NCBI GenBank assembly: GCA_009914575.1
Contig: WNEB01000132.1
Location: forward strand, 1 to 5,245
Length of the DNA stretch: 5,245 bases
Source: Burkholderia gladioli
Lineage (GTDB): Bacteria; Pseudomonadota; Gammaproteobacteria; Burkholderiales; Burkholderiaceae
Direction of reading: 5' to 3'
The first letter of the stretch is position 1. Every line of letters begins with the position of its first letter. The position numbers and the translations under genes were made by a program. The notes beneath the pieces were generated by a model. The model did not search any database, had not been told where the DNA came from, and saw nothing but the letters and a program-made list of their open reading frames with translations. Below, one piece after another: positions 1-4,914 of the stretch.

Positions 1-125
1 ATCGTTGCAAGCTCCGCTTCGACTGCCTGCTGAATAATCTGCCGCGCGCCCTGTTGGATCAGCTCGTCGAGCACGCTCTTCGTTTCTGCTTTACTGCTGG
101 TCGCTTCTTTCGTAGTCTTCTTCAT
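1..125 (-). CDS. IS256-family transposase, N-terminal fragment (continues beyond window)
   Basis: Reading leftward from the ATG at 125 gives 41 codons that run open to the window edge. The protein starts MKKTTKEATSSKAETKSVLD and continues into ELIQQGARQIIQQAVEAEL. The last stretch, a helix with the pattern ARxIIxxAVExEL, is the hallmark N-terminal segment of IS256/MULE-type (DDE) transposases, lying ahead of the DNA-binding and catalytic domains, which are off the window. The enzyme would cut and paste its own element. No in-frame ATG lies upstream and the region before the start has only a weak purine stretch, so translation initiation is probably poor. This reading frame is shorter than usual ORF cut-offs because it is truncated by the edge. 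Whether the full transposase is intact cannot be seen. Confidence 0.75.
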   Translation of the reverse strand, partial: MKKTTKEATSSKAETKSVLDELIQQGARQIIQQAVEAELAT

Positions 126-258
126 GGTGGCTGGTTTCCAGATCACTCAGGGTTCGCTGGTTGTGCTCATGACAAGCAACATTCTCAGCTAAACCGCCAC
201 CGCCTTCTCAAATTCCCGTCGCGACCGCCGTACACCAGATTCGACATAGCTCTCAGGC
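1..258 (-). mobile_element. 5' end of an IS256-family insertion sequence, cut by the window edge
   Basis: The left edge holds the transposase start of an IS256-family element (start codon at 125) plus its upstream untranslated end. The outer boundary is inferred, not seen as a repeat pair, because the other end lies outside the window. I place it near 251-260. Here the conserved YidB-like coding sequence (ending Gly-Gly-Asn-Lys) stops matching family expectation and a new sequence begins, reading GAGAGCTATGTCGAATCTGG on the minus strand. That would make it the terminal inverted repeat. The target duplication of about 8-9 bp typical of the family cannot be checked. The family identity is fairly sure; the exact end is a guess within about 10 bp. 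Confidence 0.6.
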
Positions 259-609
259 CGCTTGTTGCCGCCGAACAGCCCGGCCAGTTGCGAGAGCGAA
301 CCGAGAAGGCTCGAATGATCGAGCTGGCCGTCGACCGGCACTTCGCCGTCCGGCGTGGCGTGGTTGACCAGATGCGGCAGCACCTGGGCCAGCAGGCCCG
401 TGGCGATCGACGGATCGATGCCGGCCTTGTTGGCCAGGTTGATGACGGTATCCGGGCCGAGCACGTTCTGCAGCGTGTCGGGAGAGATCGGCTGGTTTCG
501 CCGTTGCCGACCCACGAGCCGATAACTTCCCGGCGCCGCCCTGGCGAAACTTCTCGATCAGGCCGTTCAGGCCGCCGAGCATGCCGCCCACCATATCTAA
601 CAGACCCAT
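189..609 (-). pseudogene. YidB/DUF937 family protein gene, two frameshifts and IS-altered 3' end
   Basis: The start at 609 is fixed by a good ribosome-binding site (GGAGAG at 616-621, 6 nt spacing). The first frame reads MGLLDMVGGMLGG then LNGLIEKFRQGGAGK, and then loses sense. The conserved middle and C-terminal part, NQPISPDTLQNVLGP through GIDPSIATGLLAQVLPHLV and LLGSLSQLAGLFGGNK, is in another frame. A bridging stretch, IGSWVGNGE, lies in the third frame. Restoring one base near 522-525 and one in the T run at 496-498 rejoins everything, so two one-base deletions are inferred. The N-terminal part also looks about 25 residues shorter than family members usually are, possibly an in-frame deletion between Gly-Gly repeats. 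After GGNK the protein continues RPESYVESGVRRSRREFEKA to the stop at 189, a tail probably encoded by the IS256 end. DUF937 proteins are small; their cellular function is not established. As read, no full product is made. Confidence 0.8.
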
Positions 610-689
610 GATTGTCTCTCCGTTGAAGCGTGTTTCCGGTTTCACGAACCGGCGCCGAATGGATTGGCCGGCGCCGGATTGAACTTGCG

Positions 690-714
690 GCCCGCCGCGT
701 CGTGCGCGGCAGGC
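690..714 (-). terminator. Strong hairpin just after the comEA-like stop codon
   Basis: On the minus strand the arms are GCCTGCCGCG and CGCGGCGGGC around a five-base loop CACGA. The stem is ten base pairs, with one U-G wobble in RNA. It begins six nucleotides after the stop codon of the gene at 721-1311. No U run follows, so it is not a canonical Rho-independent terminator. It may still end or stabilise the transcript before the YidB-like gene, which has its own ribosome-binding site about 100 bp further on. Confidence 0.4.
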
Positions 715-720
715 TGTCGG

Positions 721-1311
721 TCAGGCGCCTGACGCGGTCGATGCGCCCTGACTCTTTTTCGCCTTGCGCGATTTCTTGGCCTTCGGTTCCGAGGCGCCGG
801 CCGGGGCCGATGCGCCGGTTGCCGCGGCGGCGCTGGCGGCGGCTGCCGCCTTGTCCTTCTTATTCGAGGCGCGCGTGGCCTTGGCCGGCTTGCCGCCGTC
901 GACCGGCGTGGTGGTGGCGACCGGAGCGGGCGAAGGGGCGGGCGTGGCGGCCGTCGGGGCCGGCGCCGGTGCGCCGGTGCTGGTGCCGGCCTGCGTCTTG
1001 GTGGCGCGTGCCGGCGTGGCCTTCGCACCGGTCGGCGGCGCGGACGAGCCGCCGATCGTCAGCCCGGCGGCTTCGAGGTTCGCGACCGATTTCTGTCCCA
1101 AGCCCTTCACGCGGCTCGCCAGATCGTCGGCGCTCTTGAACGGCCCGTTCTTCGCGCGTTCGTCGATGATCGCCTTCGACTTCACCGGGCCGAGGCCCTT
1201 GACGGATTCGAGCGCGGCCTGATCGGCCGTGTTGACCTCGACGGCGGGCGCCATCGCGGCGCTCAATGACAGCGACAACGCGACGAACAGCATCAGCAGC
1301 TTCTTCAGCAT
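721..1311 (-). CDS. Secreted ComEA-like helix-hairpin-helix DNA-binding protein with basic low-complexity tail
   Basis: The protein has 196 residues. Residues 1-23 are a signal peptide: Lys-Lys, a Leu-rich core, then a small-residue end, with likely cleavage after Ala-Pro-Ala before VEVNTADQAAL. Residues 26-84 form the ComEA-type HhH domain. Two hairpins show as KGLGPVKSKAI (about 38-48) and KGLGQKSVANL (about 69-79), the Gly-x-Gly turns that grip the DNA backbone. Known ComEA proteins bind incoming DNA in the periplasm during natural transformation. Residues 88-139 are Ala/Pro/Thr-rich; residues 141-196 are Ala/Lys-rich with KKDK, KAKKSRKAKK and related clusters, like histone H1 or AlgP tails. 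An open frame extends upstream to 1650, but the start at 1311 is supported by the signal peptide and by GGGGAG eight bases before it. The gene is intact and stands alone. Many Burkholderia encode such stand-alone HhH proteins, and a role in competence is not proven by sequence. Confidence 0.85.
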   Translation of the reverse strand: MLKKLLMLFVALSLSLSAAMAPAVEVNTADQAALESVKGLGPVKSKAIIDERAKNGPFKSADDLASRVKGLGQKSVANLEAAGLTIGGSSAPPTGAKATPARATKTQAGTSTGAPAPAPTAATPAPSPAPVATTTPVDGGKPAKATRASNKKDKAAAAASAAAATGASAPAGASEPKAKKSRKAKKSQGASTASGA

Positions 1312-1319
1312 GACAAGGA

Positions 1320-1325
1320 CTCCCC
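1320..1325 (-). promoter_or_regulatory. Ribosome-binding site deciding the comEA-like start
   Basis: The minus strand reads GGGGAG, separated by eight bases from the ATG at 1311. It selects this start over the in-frame upstream start at 1650, which would add a long Pro/Arg-rich stretch before the signal peptide. Confidence 0.65.
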
Positions 1326-1330
1326 AGTTG

Positions 1331-1345
1331 AGCGGTGCAACCGCT
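1331..1345. repeat. Small perfect inverted repeat in the comEA-like leader
   Basis: AGCGGT at 1331-1336 and ACCGCT at 1340-1345 form a six-base-pair stem over a three-base loop, a few bases upstream of the ribosome-binding site. It could fold in the mRNA leader. A stem this short may also occur by chance. Confidence 0.35.
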
Positions 1346-1363
1346 GTTGGAACGGACAGACGA

Positions 1364-1395
1364 TGATGCGATGCAAAACGGTCGGGTGATGCGAT
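1364..1395. repeat. Nine-base direct repeat TGATGCGAT, two copies
   Basis: The copies lie at 1364-1372 and 1387-1395, 23 bases apart start to start, or about two helical turns. They sit between the -10-like box and the comEA-like ribosome-binding site. The spacing would suit a protein bound twice on one DNA face, but there is no recognised regulator motif. Confidence 0.35.
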
Positions 1396-1402
1396 CAAGC
1401 AT

Positions 1403-1418
1403 AGAACACGCGTGCTCT
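1403..1418. promoter_or_regulatory. Near-perfect 16-base palindrome upstream of comEA-like gene
   Basis: The sequence AGAACACG followed by CGTGCTCT is palindromic with a single mismatch and abuts the -10-like box at 1398-1403. That is a typical operator position for a dimeric repressor. No regulator gene is next to it, so this is only a candidate site. Confidence 0.3.
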
Positions 1419-1510
1419 TTTTGGAGACAGCGCGCGCAGTGTTGCGCATTGCAGCGGGGGCTGTAAAGGGGTTGGGCGCAGGTCGTCTCGGTTTTGACGA
1501 AGTTTGACGC

Positions 1511-1610
1511 GGGCGGGAAAGCGGTCGGGGGGGGCTGCGCAGGCCGGAGCGCGAGGCGGCGCCGGGGGGCTTGGGGCGAGGGCGCTGGCTCGCAGCGCGA
1601 GCGGGGCGGG
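1511..1610 (+). other. G-run cluster with quadruplex-forming potential
   Basis: The plus strand carries GGG at 1511-1513 and 1515-1517 and eight consecutive G at 1527-1534, giving four G3 runs with loops of 1, 9 and 2. A second group follows at 1564-1569 (six G), 1573-1576, 1580-1582, 1603-1606 and 1608-1610. Within it a perfect hairpin, GCTCGC/GCGAGC at 1588-1602, fills the longest loop. G runs this long exceed what a high-GC background readily gives. A functional role is not shown. Confidence 0.45.
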
Positions 1611-1675
1611 CGCCGGCACCGCATGGAGCCGGCGTCAATCGGGTCGACATCGATCGGGCCGGCCGCGCCGCCCCG

Positions 1676-3036
1676 TCAGCCCTCGCCGCGCAGCCGTTGA
1701 CGGCTGATGCGGTTCAGATAGAGCACGAGCGCCGTGCCCGCGATCAGCAGGCTCGCGAAGTTCGCGCTCCAGAAGCCGCGCGCGCCCGTCAGCGGCGCGG
1801 GCACCCAGCCGCCGATATCGAAGCCGAGCAGGTAGCCGCCGCCCACGCCCACGCCCCACAGACAGCGCCACGGCGTAGATCACCGTCGGCACCACGGCCA
1901 CCTTGTAGGCGCGCAGCACGAACGCGGTGGAGACCTGGACCGCGTCGACGCAGTGATAGAGCGCCACGATCGTGACCAGCGGCAGCGCGGCGGCCATCAC
2001 GTCCGGGTTCGGCGTATAGCCGTCGATGATGGCGTGGCGCAGCAGCAGCACGACGCAGGCATAGCCGATCGCGGTCATGCCGGCGAACATCACGCCGTGC
2101 CGCGCGAGCAGCCGCGCCTCGTCCGAGCGGCCCGCGCCGAGCGCGCGCGCCACCAGCGTGGAGGCCGCGATGCCGATCGACAGCGGCGTCATGTAGAGCA
2201 CCGCGCCGAGGTTGCCGGCGATCTGGTGCCCCGCCAGCACGGTGGTGCCTAAATGCGAGATGAACAGCGCCATTAACGTGTACGACGTCACCTCGATCAG
2301 GTACGACAGCCCCATCGGCAGCCCGAGCTTGAGCAGCGCCTTCTGGCGCGCCCAGATCGGCGTGCAGAAGCGCGCGAAGATGCCGAGCGGCGCGAACACG
2401 TCCAGGCGCGCGACCAGCGTGAAGGCGATCAGCGCCAGCTCCCAGTTTGATCAGCGTTGCTGGCCAGCCCGCAGCCGGGGCCGCCGAGCGCCGGCACGCC
2501 GAGGCCGCCGAAGATGAACCAGATGTTGAGCGGGATCTTCAGCGCGAGCGCGCCGATCTGCAGGATCATTGCGAGCCGCGGCTTGCCGGCCGCATTGGTC
2601 AGCGCGTTGTAGATCCGGAACATCAGGCTGGCCGGCAGCCCGAACGCCAGAACCCGCAGGTAGTCGACGGTCCGGTCGTGCAGCGCGCTCGGCGTATGCG
2701 CGAGGCGCAGCAGCAGTTCGGGGAAATGCAGCAGCAGGAAGCCGGGCACGGCGAGCATCGCGGCCAGCCACATCGCCTGACGCACTTCCTCGCCGATTTC
2801 ATGAAAGCGTCTGGCGCCGTACAACTGCCCGGCGATCGGCTGCAGCGCCGACAGGATCCCGGTCAGGCCGATATAGATCGACACGTAGATCGACGAGCCG
2901 AGGCCCAGCGCCGCCGGGTCGACCGCCGAATAGCGGCCCACCATCGCGGTATCGATCACGCCGAACGCGATGATCGCAAGCTGGCCGATCAGCACGGCCA
3001 GGCGAGGCCGGCGATCCGGCGGATGTCGCTCAGCAT
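1676..3036 (-). pseudogene. MATE-family multidrug efflux transporter gene with about four frameshifts
   Basis: The reconstructed protein is about 452 residues, normal for MATE (NorM/DinF-type) cation-coupled exporters with 12 membrane helices. The start at 3036 gives MLSDIRRIAGLAWP, then the frame breaks. One G is missing near 2996-2997 and a stop follows at once (2989-2991). VLIGQLAIIAFGVIDTAMVG continues in the next frame, with the family motif GQLYGARRFHEIG and membrane segments down to about 2460. Two extra bases (T runs at 2457-2458 and 2446-2448 on the plus strand) break it again. The third piece runs from WELALIAFTLVARL through KLGLPMGLSYLIEVTSYTLM and HQIAGNLGAVLYM. A last shift near 1858-1862 (one extra base or two missing) separates the end, WGVGVGGGYLLGFDIGGWVP to LNRISRQRLRGEG, which stops correctly at 1676. 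The start lies 4 bp after the glycosyltransferase stop with no visible ribosome-binding site, so translation was probably coupled. Confidence 0.85.
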
Positions 3037-3040
3037 GGTG

Positions 3041-4801
3041 TCAATCGCGCGGCACGCGCGCGCCGCGCGTGTAGCGGCGGCGGATCGGCGGATTCGGCCG
3101 TTCGATGCGTTCGTAGAGGCGGAAGCGCTCGTCGCGGTCGGCCGCGCGGCGGCCTTCCCAGACCAGGCGCCAGACGTATTGCGACATCGAGCTCGGCTCG
3201 CCGTAATCGGCCGGATCCTGGCGCAGGATCACGTCGCAGTCGTCCGTGAACGAGAAGTGCATGTCGCCGAAATAGGCGAAGGTGGCGATCTGCGCGTCGC
3301 CGAGCCGCACCGGCGAAATGCATTCGTAGTCGGCCGGCAGGTGCGCGGCGATCTGCACGGCCACGTCGCGGTAGGTCCGGCTGTAGTTGACGAACGGCAG
3401 CCACAGCGTCATCAGCAGCACCCACATCAGCGTGGTGCCCGCGCCCGACAGCACGACGCTGCGCCACAGCACCTTCGGCTGGCGCGAAATGCGCCAGCGC
3501 ACCAGCGCGAACCAGCACAGCGTGGCGATCAGCGCGCAGGCGAACGCCAGGACGTTGAAGTGCGATTCGTAGCCCGGCACGAGGCGGTCGAGGTTGCGTG
3601 CGAGCGGATGCGGGAAGCCCGTCACCGACGCGAGCCAGACCAGCCAGACGAAGCTGCCGAGGATCGTGAAGCTGAGCACCGCGAACCAGTCGAACGCGTT
3701 GATCGCGCCGCGCTTGAGCGTGGGCAGCGCGAACGTGGCCAGCACCGCGAGCGGCGGCAGCAGCAGCATGTAGACGCGGTTGGTTTCCTGGCTTTGCAGG
3801 ATCACGAGCGCCACCAGCGGCACCGCCACCGCGACCGGAATCGCGATGTGCGGGCGGCGGCGCCAGCCCTTCCAGCTGACCCAGGCCCAGATCGCGAGCG
3901 GCCAGGCCGGCCAGGTGAACAGCGGCAGGTTCTTGGCGGCGTACTTGAGCGCCGTGGTGGGCGGCCCCGAGAAGCGCATCAGGCTGCCGTGCAGCCACTG
4001 GTTGAAGAACCAGGACGCGTCGTCCGGGTAGAACGAGAGCGCGGCGAGCGGCCACAGCGCGAACAGCACCGCGGCGATCGGCAAGCCGACCAGCGCCAGA
4101 TGACGATGGCGCACCTCGGGCGTGATGGCGATCAGCACCGCGGTGCCGAGCAGCAGCGCGCCGGTCAGCACCGGGTTGCCCGACAGCAGCAGGCCGGTGG
4201 CCACGCCCCACCAGGTCGCGCCGTGCAGCGGCTTGTCGGTCAGGCGCACCAGCCCGTAGACGAACATCGCGATCCAGGCGAACTGGGCGAGCTGCGGCGT
4301 GGTTTCGTGGCCGCGCTCGGCCAGCCCGAAGCAGGCGAGCAGCACCAGCAGCGCGCCGTCGGCCAGGGTGCGGCCATAGTCGCGCGGCTCGGGTTCGCCG
4401 CCGAACGCGTACTTGAACGGCTGAACCTCGGCGCGGCGGCCGAGCAGATAGGCGGTGTACCAGACGAACGCGCTGGCGACGCAGAACAGGATGCCGGTGG
4501 CGATCCGCGAGGCGTTGCTCGCCGAGATCCACGGGCCGAACGTCTGGATGCCGAGCGCGCCGAGCCAGTAGCCGAGCGGGCCGTCCGACGTGACGAACTT
4601 GCCGACCAGGTTCGGCAGCAGCCAGTCGTGCGCCGAGCCGCCCGCCATCGTCCACATCACGGCGAAGCCGGCTGCGTCCTCGTTCTTCCACGGATCGCGC
4701 GCGAACAGGCCGAATCCCGCGTAGACGATGCAGAGCGTGAGCAGCAGCCAGCGCGGCAGCGCGCGCGTGGCGGAGGCGGTGAGACGAACGACGGGCTTCA
4801 T
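3041..4801 (-). CDS. GT39/ArnT-like integral membrane glycosyltransferase (GT-C fold)
   Basis: The 586-residue protein is intact. It has about 11-13 hydrophobic segments, starting at residues 17-34. The first periplasmic loop carries FARDPWKNEDAAG (33-45), whose acidic pair Glu41-Asp42 matches the catalytic/metal-binding position in the first loop of PMT/ArnT enzymes. TSDGPLGYWLG (71-81) resembles the ArnT loop that ends in a Pro-Leu-x-Tyr-Trp pattern. After the last membrane segment (about 455-472) follows a soluble periplasmic C-terminal domain (473-586), ending in a basic tail. Family members transfer a sugar from a polyprenyl-phosphate carrier to lipid A, lipid, protein or polysaccharide at the outer face of the inner membrane. 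Acceptor and donor cannot be told from sequence. The ATG at 4801 is the first possible start, since an in-frame TAA lies six codons upstream. Its ribosome-binding site is poor. It heads an operon with the MATE gene. It is not a classical ArnT by context, because no other arn genes are visible. Confidence 0.8.
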   Translation of the reverse strand: MKPVVRLTASATRALPRWLLLTLCIVYAGFGLFARDPWKNEDAAGFAVMWTMAGGSAHDWLLPNLVGKFVTSDGPLGYWLGALGIQTFGPWISASNASRIATGILFCVASAFVWYTAYLLGRRAEVQPFKYAFGGEPEPRDYGRTLADGALLVLLACFGLAERGHETTPQLAQFAWIAMFVYGLVRLTDKPLHGATWWGVATGLLLSGNPVLTGALLLGTAVLIAITPEVRHRHLALVGLPIAAVLFALWPLAALSFYPDDASWFFNQWLHGSLMRFSGPPTTALKYAAKNLPLFTWPAWPLAIWAWVSWKGWRRRPHIAIPVAVAVPLVALVILQSQETNRVYMLLLPPLAVLATFALPTLKRGAINAFDWFAVLSFTILGSFVWLVWLASVTGFPHPLARNLDRLVPGYESHFNVLAFACALIATLCWFALVRWRISRQPKVLWRSVVLSGAGTTLMWVLLMTLWLPFVNYSRTYRDVAVQIAAHLPADYECISPVRLGDAQIATFAYFGDMHFSFTDDCDVILRQDPADYGEPSSMSQYVWRLVWEGRRAADRDERFRLYERIERPNPPIRRRYTRGARVPRD

Positions 4802-4832
4802 GCAGTGAATGACTTGTTATGAGTGGGCGCCG

Positions 4833-4854
4833 GGCGGCATTGCGAGGTGCCGCC
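4833..4854. repeat. Seven-base-pair hairpin in the glycosyltransferase leader
   Basis: GGCGGCA at 4833-4839 and TGCCGCC at 4848-4854 are perfect inverted repeats around an eight-base loop. In the leftward transcript this folds about 30 nt before the start codon. Read rightward it is followed by GTTTTC, so it also resembles a weak terminator for plus-strand transcripts, although no plus-strand gene precedes it. Confidence 0.45.
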
Positions 4855-4871
4855 GTTTTCGGGCATCCGGC

Positions 4872-4877
4872 ATTGTA
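4872..4877 (-). promoter_or_regulatory. -10-like box for the glycosyltransferase-MATE operon
   Basis: The minus strand reads TACAAT, one mismatch from the sigma-70 consensus, about 71 bases upstream of the start codon. At 17-bp spacing the -35 position (CGGCAC) is poor. TTGCGG occurs further up, but at about 20 bp, which is too long. An activator or a weak promoter is likely. The IS3 end at about 4915 lies just upstream and leaves this box intact. Confidence 0.4.
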
Positions 4878-4879
4878 GA

Positions 4880-4905
4880 CGTTGCGGGCAGCCGGTGCCG
4901 CAACG
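4880..4905. promoter_or_regulatory. Perfect 8-bp inverted repeat overlapping the putative promoter
   Basis: CGTTGCGG at 4880-4887 and CCGCAACG at 4898-4905 are exact inverted repeats separated by ten bases, giving half-site centres 18 bp apart. The repeat covers the spacer and -35 area upstream of TACAAT, where a regulator dimer often binds. It could equally be a transcript hairpin from an older upstream gene. Confidence 0.4.
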
Positions 4906-4914
4906 CGCGCCGAC

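Larger units (their letters stand above)
1312..1675. other. Gene-free, G-rich intergenic region between the MATE pseudogene and the comEA-like gene
   Basis: No coding region is supported in these 364 bp. The open frames here are Arg/Ala/Pro-rich artefacts of GC content. The stretch should hold the comEA-like promoter. A weak -10-like box, TATGCT, lies at 1398-1403 on the minus strand without a convincing -35 partner. The half nearest comEA (1312-1500) has ordinary composition and small repeats; the half nearest the MATE gene (1505-1620) is packed with G runs on the plus strand. Confidence 0.6.

Noticed and set aside
54..611. Plus-strand open frame of 185 codons opposite the YidB-like gene
   Set aside because: It crosses from IS sequence into the reverse of a recognised gene, has no family similarity and no ribosome-binding site of note.
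630..1222. Plus-strand frames opposite the comEA-like gene
   Set aside because: They are Arg/Pro- or Ala/Gly-rich reverse images of the low-complexity comEA tail.
1312..1650. N-terminal extension of the comEA-like protein to an upstream start
   Set aside because: The extension is Pro/Arg-rich and would bury the signal peptide. The start at 1311 has a good ribosome-binding site.
2429..2995. Separate short MATE protein starting at GTG 2995
   Set aside because: The GTG is the internal Val codon of the broken gene. Reinitiation next to the stop at 2989-2991 is possible, but the product would end before the middle of the transporter.
2447..4822. A 791-codon plus-strand open frame lying opposite the MATE and glycosyltransferase genes
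   Set aside because: Its codons are in mirror register with the minus-strand genes, so it stays open simply because those high-GC genes avoid TTA, CTA and TCA codons. The translation is monotonous Arg/Glu/Gln/His-rich sequence with no domain, the usual reverse image of membrane protein code.
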